Position numbers and translations under genes: made by a program. 50,012 nt of DNA from contig NZ_JFHC01000062.1 of assembly GCF_000698595.1 (NCBI RefSeq), forward strand, positions 1 to 50,012. The letters run 5' to 3'. Source of the stretch: Caballeronia glathei. GTDB taxonomy: Bacteria; Pseudomonadota; Gammaproteobacteria; Burkholderiales; Burkholderiaceae. This document shows positions 9,699 through 18,429 of the stretch, piece by piece (positions within the stretch are counted from its first letter, which is position 1; each line of letters begins with the position of its first letter). The notes beneath the pieces were generated by a model. It saw only the letters and a list, made by a program, of their open reading frames with translations. It was not told the origin of the DNA and searched no databases.

Positions 9699-10178
9699 AT
9701 GACTGAGCTTGTAACATGCCTGTGGTTCGATGAAGGCAGAGCGCGCGAGGCGGCGGAGTTTTACGCCGCCACCTTTCCCGGCAGCCATGTCGGCGCCGGT
9801 CATATATCCCCTATCCCTGGCGTGGGTCAGGGCGCGGAGTTGACGGTGGAATTCACCGTGCTCGGCCGGCGCTTCATAGGACTGAATGGCGGTCCCAATT
9901 TCAAGGCGAATGAGGCGGTAAGTTTCATGGTCGAGACGGATAGCCAGGAAGAGACCGACCGATACTGGAACGCCATTGTCGGCAATGGCGGAGAGGAAGC
10001 GCCGTGCGGCTGGTGCAAGGATCAATGGGGTTTTGCGTGGCAGATCACGCCCAGACGGCTGCTGGAGTTCGTCACCGGGTCTGATCGTGGTGCCGCAAGG
10101 CGTGCGATGGAGGCGATGATGACAATGAAGAAGATCGATATATCCGCGATAGAACGCGCAGCGGCAGCGAACGATTAG
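9699..10178 (+). CDS. PhnB/VOC-fold protein (3-demethylubiquinone methyltransferase-like domain)
   Basis: A 159-aa protein of the PhnB-like vicinal oxygen chelate group: TCLWFDEGRAREAAEFYAATFPGS, FTVLGRRFIGLNGGP, and the CGWCKDQWGFAWQITPRRLLE block typical of the family, followed by ARRAMEAMMTMKKIDI. Database names such as 3-demethylubiquinone-9 3-methyltransferase are misleading, since most members have no proven activity. AGGAG lies six bases before the ATG. It follows the kinase gene by 80 bp, and cotranscription is possible. Confidence 0.88.
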   Translation: MTELVTCLWFDEGRAREAAEFYAATFPGSHVGAGHISPIPGVGQGAELTVEFTVLGRRFIGLNGGPNFKANEAVSFMVETDSQEETDRYWNAIVGNGGEEAPCGWCKDQWGFAWQITPRRLLEFVTGSDRGAARRAMEAMMTMKKIDISAIERAAAAND

Positions 10179-10439
10179 CAGGCAGACGCGGCGGTTCGTC
10201 GGGTCAATCGATGTCGCCGGGCACGAAGCATTGACGATGCTCGACCACGTCTGCGCGTACCGCGAGCTGTCTTTTGATCACCGCGCGGACACGTCACTCG
10301 AACGGGAACTTCGATTTGTCGGCCGCATTTGACCTGCAACGTCTCGTAGGGTCGGGTGCGGCCAATCGGGAGCACTACGAGAGCAGGTTGGGCTACAGCA
10401 ACGTCACCGGACCGCGATCGGCGAACACCGCTCATTCGA

Positions 10440-10931
10440 CTACGTCGACGCGGGCGACACGCCCTGGGCTGTAGCGGGAGGTTGGGCCAGCAGGATCGAA
10501 AACGGCGGGTGCTGGTGAATGATCCATTCGGCGACGCTCGAGCGGAACACATTGCCCGCACCGCGGTGATGTTGATGACCAAGCACCAGCAGGTCCACGT
10601 GAAGATCGCTGGCTCGTTGCAGGATCACGCTCGCGACATTGTGCGTAGTGGCGCTCACGATCTCGCCGTGCGCGTCGACGCCCGCTTCGGACAGCCGGTC
10701 TATCAGCGCCTGGACCGCTTCACGGTCGGCATCCTCGGCATCGTCGTCCGCGGAGCGCACGCCCGGCCCCGCACCACCCGTGATATCTCCGGGCACGATA
10801 TGGCTCTTCGCGACATGCAGGATGTATACGGTTGCACCCGTCATTCGCCCGATCTGCTCTGCACGAGCCTGCGCGGATCGGTTCTCTTCGGTGGGTAACG
10901 CATCGATTGCGACGAGGATGCGGTCGTACAT
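10440..10931 (-). CDS. Universal stress protein (UspA family)
   Basis: A 163-aa cytoplasmic protein with the Usp fold: MYDRILVAID at the N-terminus, ATVYILHV, DLLVLGHQHHRGAGNVFRSSVAEWIIHQHPPFSILL at the C-terminus. The G-2x-G-9x-G(S/T) nucleotide-binding pattern is partly present but imperfect (GHQHHRGAGNVFRSSV), so ATP binding is uncertain. It lies downstream of the truncated transporter and the monooxygenase on the same strand, and may now be read from the monooxygenase promoter because of the deletion there. Confidence 0.9.
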   Translation of the reverse strand: MYDRILVAIDALPTEENRSAQARAEQIGRMTGATVYILHVAKSHIVPGDITGGAGPGVRSADDDAEDADREAVQALIDRLSEAGVDAHGEIVSATTHNVASVILQRASDLHVDLLVLGHQHHRGAGNVFRSSVAEWIIHQHPPFSILLAQPPATAQGVSPAST

Positions 10932-10948
10932 GGTGCTGTCTCCGGTCT

Positions 10949-11224
10949 TTAGCCTTTCTCGACGGCCGAGCTGGCGAGCTTGCCTGGCTCGGCCCGGAGG
11001 GACGGTTCGATGAACGTCGAATGCAGCTCACGCGGACCGCGTGCACTCGGCACCAAGAGCGTCAAAAGCACACCCAGTATGCCGACGGCCGCAAGAATAT
11101 AAAAGATGGAATTGAGTGCGAGCCCGGCACTGATCGGCAAGCCACCCAGCAGCGGACCAACAACTCCCCCGAGACGCCCGAATCCGGCGCGCCACGCAGC
11201 GCCAGCACCGCGCACGTTGATACG
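10949..11224 (-). pseudogene. 3' remnant of an MFS aromatic-acid transporter
   Basis: Only the last ~90 codons remain: RGAGAAWRAGFGRLGGVVGPLLGG, which matches the TM11-loop region of aromatic-acid/H+ symporters (PcaK/MhbT type), then one further hydrophobic segment (NSIFYILAAVGILGVLLTLLVP). The first ten or so membrane segments are missing. The remnant begins in the same frame directly behind the monooxygenase stop codon at 11225-11227. Since MobA-type hydroxylases are often paired with a 3-hydroxybenzoate transporter, this was probably the uptake gene. It is almost certainly non-functional. Confidence 0.75.
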
Positions 11225-13126
11225 TCATGGCGTTGCAGAGGTTCTTGTGCCCCTTCGATCCAGCAGGAATCTTTCGAAGAACGTCGTGAGTTCGTCGTGT
11301 GCGTCCAGCCCGAGTACGGTCGAAACGTACTGATCGGGGCGGACAACGACAATCGCGCCCCTCTCACGGTCGATGCCCCGCAGGTCGAAGATGTCAGGAC
11401 CGTTCTTGAGGTCGGGGGAGTAGGCCTTCTCGTAGTCGACAAGCCCGAAGCGCCCCTTGCGCGGAAGCAGTATCGACGGCAGCTCTTCGACCTTGAGGTC
11501 GCGGGGACCCTGCTGAAAGACCGCGCGAACGTCGATCACGCTGTCGATGTCCGCGCCTGCCGCCGTGAAGCGGCGGATCGGAGAATTCGGAGACTCTGCC
11601 AGGAAGGCGGCGAGCTCGCGCAGTCGCCGCCCGCTTGCGTCGGCAAAGGCATAAATGCGCCAGGCGCCATCCGCACGGGCCGCGTGTCCGAGGTGCTCCG
11701 GCTTGGCGTCGGCGACGCGCACGACAGGTGCGGAGTGGAAACGCATGCCGACTGTGAAGCCCCTTGCGAGATTCTGCTGGGGCGCCTCGGCGGTCAGAAC
11801 CGTCGCCGGCGGGTAATGCGTCGCGACACCGGCCGTATAACGACCCGACCTCACGAAATACGCCTGAAGTTCGGCCGGGTCGACACCGCCCAGCTCCGGG
11901 TGGTTCGGATCCTTCGGCGGTGACGCCATGATTTTCGACCACTCCTTGTCGAAGTCGATGAGGCCCTGGGCAATCGCGTGGCGCTCGATGTTGTAGGTGC
12001 GCAGCAGTTCCGGTCTGGCACGTCCCTCGAGCACCGAGACCAGCTTCCAGCCGAGGTTGAAGGCGTCCTGCATCGAAACGTTCATGCCCTGGCCAGCCTT
12101 CGCGCTGTGCGTGTGGCAGGCGTCGCCGGCGATGAAGACGCGCGGCAGGCGCGAGTCGGCCTGGTCCGCGGGGACATCGTCGAAACGGTCGGTGACGCGC
12201 TGGCCGACCTGGTACACCGCGAACCACGCCACGCTTTTCACGTCGAGCGTGTAGGGGTGCAGCACACGTTGAGCGATCCCGATGACCTTCTCCTGCGTGT
12301 TTTCACGGAAGGCTTCGCGGTTGTTCGGGTCGATGTCGCCGAGGTCGACGTAGAGCCGCACCATGTAGCCGCCCTCGCGCGGGATGAGGAGGATGTTGCC
12401 CTCGTCCGCAGACTGGATCGCGGCCTTGAGCCGGATGTCCGGGAAATCGGTGACGGCCAGCATGTCCACGACACCCCAGGCGTGGTTCGCGAAATCGCCG
12501 CTCGGCACGGCGCCAATCGAATCACGCACCCGGCTGTGTGCTCCGTCACAGCCGACAACGTATTTGGCGCGAACCGTGCTCTCTGCTCCATTGGCCACTT
12601 TGCGCAGCGTGACCACCACCGGGTGCTCGCCCTCGGGCTCGACCTCGAGGTCCACGAATTCCACGCCGTAGCTGGGCTCGAATCGCATCGGCGAATTGCG
12701 CATGTAGTCGAGCAGGTACTGCTGCATGCGGGCCTGGTTCACGATGAGATGCGGAAACTCCGACAAGCCGTCCTCGGTATCCTGGACGCGACCGGTGCGC
12801 TCGATCCGCGAGCGATCCGCCTTTGACGGTCGCCAGAAGACAGTCTCGTTCACCCAGTAGGCCTCGCGCAGGAGCTTCCCGCTCAGCCCGAAGGCGTCGA
12901 ACATTTCAACTGTGCGGCAGGCGACGCCGTCGGCCTGGCCTACCTGGAGCGGGCCGTCGCGACGCTCGACGAGTCGCGTGCTGATGCCTGGGAAAGTCGA
13001 CAGTTGTGCCGCCAGCAAGGCTCCGGCAGGACCGCTGCCAACGATCAGGACGTCGACGGCGTCGGGAAGCTCCTCGGTGAGGATGTCAGGGTCGCCGGGC
13101 TTGTAGCCATCGAGATAGAACTGCAC
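11225..13126 (-). CDS. mobA: FAD-dependent monooxygenase, 3-hydroxybenzoate 4-monooxygenase-like
   Basis: A 633-aa flavoprotein aromatic hydroxylase. It shows the FAD-binding GSGPAG near residue 31, the GDACHTHSAKAGQGMNVSMQDAFNLGWK block, and a C-terminal thioredoxin-like phenol-hydroxylase domain (GIDRERGAIVVVRPDQYVS). Several blocks (VGQADGVACRTVEMFDAF, RVQDTEDGLSEFPH, ARGFTVGMRFHSAPVVRV, YEKAYSPDLKNG) agree with what I recall of Comamonas MobA, which converts 3-hydroxybenzoate to protocatechuate with NADPH. Length is also as expected. It starts with GTG at 13126 behind AAGGAGG. The neighbouring transporter is truncated, and no protocatechuate genes are in the window. Phenol 2-monooxygenase specificity is the alternative. 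Confidence 0.85.
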   Translation of the reverse strand: MQFYLDGYKPGDPDILTEELPDAVDVLIVGSGPAGALLAAQLSTFPGISTRLVERRDGPLQVGQADGVACRTVEMFDAFGLSGKLLREAYWVNETVFWRPSKADRSRIERTGRVQDTEDGLSEFPHLIVNQARMQQYLLDYMRNSPMRFEPSYGVEFVDLEVEPEGEHPVVVTLRKVANGAESTVRAKYVVGCDGAHSRVRDSIGAVPSGDFANHAWGVVDMLAVTDFPDIRLKAAIQSADEGNILLIPREGGYMVRLYVDLGDIDPNNREAFRENTQEKVIGIAQRVLHPYTLDVKSVAWFAVYQVGQRVTDRFDDVPADQADSRLPRVFIAGDACHTHSAKAGQGMNVSMQDAFNLGWKLVSVLEGRARPELLRTYNIERHAIAQGLIDFDKEWSKIMASPPKDPNHPELGGVDPAELQAYFVRSGRYTAGVATHYPPATVLTAEAPQQNLARGFTVGMRFHSAPVVRVADAKPEHLGHAARADGAWRIYAFADASGRRLRELAAFLAESPNSPIRRFTAAGADIDSVIDVRAVFQQGPRDLKVEELPSILLPRKGRFGLVDYEKAYSPDLKNGPDIFDLRGIDRERGAIVVVRPDQYVSTVLGLDAHDELTTFFERFLLDRRGTRTSATP

Positions 13127-13888
13127 GTTCCCTCCTTTCTCGCTACGCCTGAACGGTTACTGCCTGGCTCTGGGCCATACTCGTCTTCACTAAGGACTGG
13201 TGGCGTCGCAAGGATTCCGGATCAAGCTCAAAGGACCTTTGGGTGGAATCATGTCGCGCGCGCGGAATTGGCAGACGAGTCGGACCCCCGGTATCGCGGG
13301 GACGTGGCGCAACTCGAATTACACTAACAGTAGACCATGGTAGCCTCGACGTCCAGCCATCGCTCCTGGACGTGGCTTGAGCCCCAGTCCTGATTCACGA
13401 AACAGCGGACAAGCCGCGCTTTGTGCCGCCCCACATTTCTCGTGCGCAGCATTTGCGCTCTGCACGACAAGATTCATCGTGGAGATGTGCTGGCGCATGC
13501 ATACGCCCCGTCAGCGAATTCATTCCCACTCTGAAAACAATGACACGGATGTCAAGGAATGAATCTTTACGCCATTCCCCGCGTTCCATGAGTGTCACCG
13601 TTCCTTCGGCTTTTAGTTGCCGTTTTGCCAGGACGATTGTGAAGGAGTGGACCACATGGACGTTTAACGCAGCTCACCGGTCGCACCAGCCGGAACCGCC
13701 GATGGAACGGATGTTCTGCAAACGCCGCAGCCCGATTTCGATTTGTTCTTGCTGCGCAATACTGTTCGTCCAGCGCGGGTATGCAAAACCTGAGTCAATG
13801 CGTCTACATTTGCTTCCATCGGAGCCATTGACCCGATCGGCGTTGAACCCAGGGAACTCATTTTAGGTTCATGCATGGGCACCTCACA
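13127..13888. other. Intergenic region without a recognisable gene
   Basis: This holds the promoter side of the leftward monooxygenase gene. Small open frames on both strands have no recognisable motif. Together with the SDR fragment to its right and the truncated transporter to its left, it looks like eroded DNA from a once larger aromatic-degradation locus. Confidence 0.45.
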
Positions 13889-14026
13889 ATGGTTGTCGTC
13901 GTTACCGGCGCATCGCAAGGCACTGGTGGAGAGGTGAAGGCACTTCGCAAGTTCGACTGCCGCATTGTAGCGACGGCACGTTCGATCAAGCCGTCTGAGA
14001 ATCCATCGACCCGGATGAGTCAATAG
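13889..14026 (+). pseudogene. N-terminal fragment of a short-chain dehydrogenase
   Basis: A 45-codon frame begins MVVVVTGASQGTGGEV and continues KALRKFDCRIVATARSIKPSENP before a TAG stop. This is the first beta strand, the TGxxxGxG cofactor loop (altered to TGASQGTGG) and the second strand with an ARS motif of classical NAD(P)-binding SDRs. The catalytic NNAG and YxxxK segments are absent, so about 80% of the enzyme is missing. An upstream in-frame ATG at 13874 could add MHGHLT. The fragment is not functional as an SDR. Confidence 0.7.
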
Positions 14027-14064
14027 GTCCTGCCACATTGGGTTATCTAGTGGAGAAGTGACAA

Positions 14065-14265
14065 ATGAAATTCTCGGTGAAAGATGAAATTCGCTCTGAC
14101 GATATTTCAATGATTGAGCGTGCGATGAAATCCGTCGACGCCGACGCGAAGGTCAACGTTGACATTGGCACGAAGACAGTAAGCGTGGATTCGTGGCTGA
14201 TGCCTGAGGAGTTTCTTGTCGCTTTCGCGGATGAGGACTATGACGTGACCATTGCTGAATGGTAG
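14065..14265 (+). CDS. Small acidic protein, heavy-metal-associated-like fold
   Basis: A 66-aa acidic protein: MKFSVKDEIRSDDISMIERAMKSVDADAKVNVDIGTKTVSVDSWLMPEEFLVAFADEDYDVTIAEW split over two helices and four strands. The pattern (beta, helix with IERAMKSVDADAKVNVD, beta TKTVSVDS, helix EEFLVAFADEDYDV) is that of HMA/CopZ-type ferredoxin folds, but the CxxC metal site is absent. GGAGAAG precedes the ATG at correct spacing. Neighbours are a dead SDR and mmsA 415 bp downstream. Function unknown. Confidence 0.7.
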   Translation: MKFSVKDEIRSDDISMIERAMKSVDADAKVNVDIGTKTVSVDSWLMPEEFLVAFADEDYDVTIAEW

Positions 14266-14680
14266 CCGGGCATTTGACGGGGGCCGGTGAGGGTATGCAA
14301 ATCACCCCGGCGCGTGTATCTGCGTTCAGCGCGTCCTTATCCGAATGCAGGTCTTTTGCGTCGCAAGACGGTCCGACATACAAACGACACGTGATTCTGG
14401 AGGTTTCGACATGATGGCCAGAAATGCGCAGGAAATGTCCCCAAGCCGTCACAGATAGAGCGCCAGTGCAAGCACGTAGAACGTAAAGTGTTCTCATCGG
14501 CGGTTGGAAGATCGCCAATCCTGGCGGGCACAGGGACCTGGTGGCAGGCGTCCGGGGGCACAAGCTGACGCGGACTGGATGGGCACTGAACGGTCGCACC
14601 CGCCGCGTGTGGCGTGGCGCGCGCGAGGGACGCGCAGGTTGCTCAAGCGTGTACCGCCAATCCATCTTATGGGAGGACGT
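14266..14680. other. Intergenic region upstream of mmsA
   Basis: No convincing gene. An in-frame extension of the mmsA reading frame reaches back to 14504 but its residues are Arg-rich and unlike the family. The mmsA promoter should lie here, but I could not pick out a clear promoter or operator. Confidence 0.4.
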
Positions 14681-16204
14681 ATGTCCGAAGCAGATCAAGG
14701 CACCGTGCGCGTGCGCGAACTGAGTCATTTCATCAACGGTCAACGCGCTGCAGGCGCGAGCGGGCAGTACAGCGACGTATTCGATCCCGCGCAAGGCCGA
14801 GTGGCGGCCCGCGTGCCGGTCGCAAACGCAACTGAAGTCGCCGCCGCCGTCGCCGCTGCGAAAGCCGCGTTCCCGGCCTGGAGCGAAACTGCGCCGCTGA
14901 AGCGCGCTCGTCTGATGTTCAAGTTCAAGCAGTTGCTCGACGCGCATCAGGACGAACTCGCCGAGCTCGTTACGCGCGACCACGGCAAGCTGCTTTCGGA
15001 CGCGAAGGGCGAGGTGCTGCGTGGTATCGAAGTCGTCGAATTCGCGTGCGGCATTCCGAACCTGCTCAAGACCGATTTCACCGATCAGATCGGCGGCGAC
15101 ATCGACAACTGGAATCTGCGTCAGCCGCTCGGCGTGGCCGTGGGCGTCACGCCGTTCAACTTCCCGATGATGGTGCCGTGCTGGATGTTCGTGATGGCGG
15201 CCGCATGCGGCAACACGTTCGTGCTCAAGCCCTCCGAGCGCACTCCGTCGGCATCGATCCGGCTTGCCGAGTTGTTCATCGAGGCGGGCTTTCCCAAAGG
15301 CGTCTTCAATGTCGTGCATGGTGGCAAGGCCGTTGTCGACGCGCTGATGGAGCACCCCGATGTGGCCGCGGTATCCGTCGTCGGCTCGACGCCGGTGGCC
15401 GAATACATCTACAGCGAAAGCGCAAAGCGCGGCAAGCGCGTGCAGGCGTTGGGCAGTGCAAAGAACCATCTCGTCGTCATGCCCGACGCCGATCTCGATC
15501 AAGCCGTCGATGCACTGATCGGCTCGGCGTATGGCTCGGCCGGCGAACGCTGCATGGCGACCTCGGTCGCGGTGGCGGTAGGGCGTGTTGCCGATAAGCT
15601 GATCGGGCGCCTCGCGCCGCGCGTGCGCTCGCTCAGGATCGGCGGCGGCATGGAGCCCGATTTGGACATGGGGCCGCTCGTCACCGCCGCGCATCGCGCC
15701 AAGGTCTCGGGCTATATCGAGGCGGGCGTCTCGGCAGGTGCGAAGCTCGTTGTCGATGGTCGGGGACACACCGTGCCCGGCCGCGAAGAGGGCTTCTTTC
15801 TCGGCGGCTCGCTGTTCGACGACGTGAAACCTGACATGAGCATCTATCGGGAAGAGATTTTCGGGCCGGTCCTTTCGGTTGTTCGCGTGCCTGATCTCGC
15901 GAGTGCGATAGCACTCGTCAACGCGCACGAACTGGGGAACTGTGTATCGCTTTTCACGTCCGACGGCGGCGCGGCGCGCGTATTCTCCCGGCAGATTCAG
16001 GCGGGCATGGTGGGCATCAACGTGCCGAGTCCGGTGCCTTCGGCGTGGCATTCGTTCGGTGGCTGGAAGCGATCGCTGTTCGGTGATCATCACGCGTACG
16101 GCCAGGAAGCCGTGCGCTTTTACACGCGCTACAAGAGCGTCATGCAGCGCTGGCCCGACAGCATCGCCAAAGGGGCGGAATTCGCGATGCCCGTGGCCGG
16201 GTAA
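14681..16204 (+). CDS. mmsA: Methylmalonate-semialdehyde dehydrogenase (CoA-acylating)
   Basis: A 507-aa aldehyde dehydrogenase of the CoA-acylating MmsA type, which turns malonate or methylmalonate semialdehyde into acetyl-CoA or propanoyl-CoA in valine, beta-alanine and inositol breakdown. Typical features: FINGQ start, VTPFNFPMMVPCWMF, the catalytic cysteine in YGSAGERCMATSV, SPVPSAWHSFGGWKRSLFGD and the late YTRYKSVMQRWP. Length fits the family. The ATG at 14681 lies behind GGGAGGA. No hydroxyisobutyrate dehydrogenase or acyl-CoA dehydrogenase is nearby, so it is a solo copy. The reading frame is intact. Confidence 0.93.
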   Translation: MSEADQGTVRVRELSHFINGQRAAGASGQYSDVFDPAQGRVAARVPVANATEVAAAVAAAKAAFPAWSETAPLKRARLMFKFKQLLDAHQDELAELVTRDHGKLLSDAKGEVLRGIEVVEFACGIPNLLKTDFTDQIGGDIDNWNLRQPLGVAVGVTPFNFPMMVPCWMFVMAAACGNTFVLKPSERTPSASIRLAELFIEAGFPKGVFNVVHGGKAVVDALMEHPDVAAVSVVGSTPVAEYIYSESAKRGKRVQALGSAKNHLVVMPDADLDQAVDALIGSAYGSAGERCMATSVAVAVGRVADKLIGRLAPRVRSLRIGGGMEPDLDMGPLVTAAHRAKVSGYIEAGVSAGAKLVVDGRGHTVPGREEGFFLGGSLFDDVKPDMSIYREEIFGPVLSVVRVPDLASAIALVNAHELGNCVSLFTSDGGAARVFSRQIQAGMVGINVPSPVPSAWHSFGGWKRSLFGDHHAYGQEAVRFYTRYKSVMQRWPDSIAKGAEFAMPVAG

Positions 16205-16568
16205 GCCGATCCGGTCATGCACGACAGCATGTGTCCCGCCGTGAAAGGCATGGCCGCGAGCGTGATGATGCTGTCGACAGCGCTACGTTTTGTATTCGGT
16301 ATCTCCCAAGGCGAGCGGCGAAAGCAGGCGGGTTGAGGGCCAATATCGTGGAGATGTCTCCTCGGCGCTAGCGTGTTCAGAGGTGCCGTCGTGATGGGCG
16401 ACAGTGTTCCGCTGGCGGAAGTCGTTTCTAAAAGGCAGAAGTTCTGTTGGCTCGCACCGCGGCCGGCGGCTCTACGAGGCGCTCGCCTGGGCAAGCGCAA
16501 GCGCGGCGCTATGCGGGTACCCATGATGGGCCTAAACTACGCGCATACCGTCCGCGCCCTTGGAACTC
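16205..16568. other. Intergenic region
   Basis: Gap between mmsA and the AraC gene. No gene is recognised. In-frame upstream codons of the AraC gene extend into it without conserved sequence. Confidence 0.4.
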
Positions 16569-17111
16569 ATGCGCCCTCGCGAATACCAGAGAGCCCAGCC
16601 GCCAGCCCCGTCTTCCGCACCGGCCAGCGCCGGCCAATTGCAAGACCCGTCCCTGCTGCGGCGCCTGCTACGCGCCAGGGACCGCATGGATGCTGCATCG
16701 CACGAGGCTTGGCCGGTCGAACGCCTGGCCGCGGTCAGCGGCGTCTCCGAAGCCCATTTCGCTCGCTCCTTCAAGCGGGCGTTCGGTATCCCGCCGCATC
16801 GCTACCTTCTGACGCGGCGCATCGAGCAGGCCAATACGCTGTTGCGCGATACCGCGCTCAGCATCACGGAAATAGCCTTTGCCACCGGCTGGGAGAGTCT
16901 GGGCACCTTTGGCCGCACGTTCCGCGACATCACGGGCCGAAGCCCCAGCGCCATGCGCCGGGAGGCGCAAGCCAACATGCTTGAACTCGACCGAGTGCCC
17001 GCCTGCGTGCTGAAGGCCGCCCAGCGTCCCGATCTCACCAGCGCAGTTTTGGAGAAGCGCCGACGCACGGCCAAGGGTAAATTCCCGCCATCAACCAAGG
17101 AGGTGTCATGA
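16569..17111 (+). CDS. Short AraC-family regulator without sensor domain
   Basis: A 180-aa protein. After a Pro/Ala-rich N-terminus (residues 1-40) it is almost entirely an AraC DNA-binding domain: WPVERLAAVSGVSEAHFARSFKRAFGIPPHRYLLTRRIEQAN and ALSITEIAFATGWESLGTFGRTFRDITGRSPSAMRRE, split here by one loop. There is no ligand-binding domain, as in small MarA/SoxS-like or VOC-linked AraC proteins. Its TGA overlaps the ATG of the VOC gene in ATGA, showing translational coupling. The likely job is control of that pair and of unseen targets. Confidence 0.87.
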   Translation: MRPREYQRAQPPAPSSAPASAGQLQDPSLLRRLLRARDRMDAASHEAWPVERLAAVSGVSEAHFARSFKRAFGIPPHRYLLTRRIEQANTLLRDTALSITEIAFATGWESLGTFGRTFRDITGRSPSAMRREAQANMLELDRVPACVLKAAQRPDLTSAVLEKRRRTAKGKFPPSTKEVS

Positions 17112-17524
17112 ACCAAGGCATTAATGTGGTGGGCTTGTATGTCGACGACCAGGACGAAGCGCTCGCGTTCTACGTCGACAAACTCGGATTCCGCGTCCAC
17201 ACGGACGTGCGCAACGGTCCCTACCGGTGGCTCACGGTCCAGCATCCGGATCAGCCGTCGTTTCAACTCGGCCTGTTCACACCCGGCCCGCCCATCCACG
17301 ACGAAGCCACCGCACAAACCCTGCGCGCGATGGTCGCCAAGGGGGCGATGCCGCCGCTCGTCCTCTCGGTGTCGGACTGCCGCGCCGGCTACGCCCGGCT
17401 AAAGGCCCGCGGGGTGGAGTTCACGCAGGAGCCGATAGACCGCTTCGGCAGCGTCGACGCCGGTTTCCGGGACCCCGCCGGTAACGGCTGGAAGATGATT
17501 CAGGCCCCGCAGAGCACGACATGA
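17108..17524 (+). CDS. VOC-family (glyoxalase/dioxygenase fold) protein
   Basis: A 138-aa vicinal oxygen chelate protein: GLYVDDQDEALAFYVDKLGFRVHTDVRNGPYRWLTVQHP in the first half, FGSVDAGFRDPAGNGWKMIQ in the second, as in the glyoxalase/bleomycin-resistance group. These bind a metal and act as lyases, dioxygenases or antibiotic binders; the exact role cannot be read. AAGGAGG lies upstream of the ATG. It is coupled to the AraC gene by a 4-bp overlap. AraC-VOC pairs of this kind are frequent in proteobacteria. Confidence 0.9.
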   Translation: MNQGINVVGLYVDDQDEALAFYVDKLGFRVHTDVRNGPYRWLTVQHPDQPSFQLGLFTPGPPIHDEATAQTLRAMVAKGAMPPLVLSVSDCRAGYARLKARGVEFTQEPIDRFGSVDAGFRDPAGNGWKMIQAPQSTT

Positions 17525-17825
17525 ACACCAGCCCGTGCATTCGCGGGTTTCGCTGGTGGATAGGGAAGCTCGGCGTTTCTTGGCAGGCGACTTTCAAGCG
17601 CGAAAATCCCGGCCACCAGCGACGTTTTGACCTCGGGTGATTGCTCTGGACCGAGTTTGCGCCCAACGATTGGTGCCATGCGCAATGATCCGGTTGAAGC
17701 TGGTAAGCGGACAGGTTTTGAGGCACATGCTCGAAAATTCCGGGCGCCTGGGCTCCCTCAGGATTTAACGGAAAGGTCATACATCAGGAACAATCACGCA
17801 CAGGCGACCTGAGGGCTCCGCTTAA

Positions 17826-18023
17826 GCTGGCGCGCGCAACGACGCCGGCACTGGGATCTTGCGCGAAATCACGAACGAGAGCGGTCACTATCGTCCCGCG
17901 CCCGCCAATTTGGCGGAGTGTTTGAGGGAACTCGTCGCTGCCGGCGCGCGCATGAACGATGCAAATGTCACGGCGCACACGGCAACTGCACAGATTGGTC
18001 CTCTGCCGCTGCAACCGTCCTGA
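17826..18023 (+). pseudogene. 3' remnant of an unidentified larger gene
   Basis: An open frame without a start runs from after a TAA at 17823 to a TGA at 18021. It encodes GTGILREITNESGHYRPAP followed by ANLAECLRELVAAGARMNDANVT. The segment I-x-N-x-SGHY-x-P followed by a short helix resembles the extreme C-terminus of several large Burkholderia toxin-like or effector-like proteins; this is recalled, not searched. The upstream part of such a gene is absent. The region 17525-17825 before it shows nothing recognisable. Confidence 0.45.
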
Positions 18024-18429
18024 TGAACCAGAATGCGGCCGCCGCGCCTCCGCCGCTTGTCGCCCCGCCCGTCGCAGCACCGCCGGGGGGGCGACGTCGA
18101 AGGTGCCGATGCTCGGCTCGCCGGTACATGACGCGGTCCGCGCGGCCCGCCCGGGCACGCTCGCGTCGGGCGTGCCGCATGTGGCGGCGGAGCCGGCGTC
18201 TCCCGCCAGCACGCGCACCTGCCATACGGTCTGCATGCGCGAACTGAACTCTACCGCAACCGCGCTTTCCACCAGATCGGGCCGTTCGAGGCGCGTGACC
18301 TCGTTCTCGGCGAGCAGGCGGCCCACTTGCATCCGGACTCGGCGATTTGCAGGGTGCCCGCCGCCGCAGCAGCACTGAAGCGGCGCGGCAACCGGGCTAG
18401 AATCCGGGAAGCGGGACGCGGAGACCCTG
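18024..18429. other. Intergenic or degenerate sequence with a G7 run
   Basis: Open frames occur on both strands with Ala/Pro/Gly-rich translations, and a run of seven G near 18086-18092 could hide a frameshift. On the plus strand an ATG at 18023 overlaps the preceding remnant's stop. I could not recognise any protein. The DedA-fusion promoter probably lies at the right end. Confidence 0.35.

Noticed and set aside
14153..16222. A 689-codon open frame on the minus strand
   Set aside because: It is antisense to mmsA, whose family motifs are unambiguous; the antisense product is His/Arg-rich and matches nothing.
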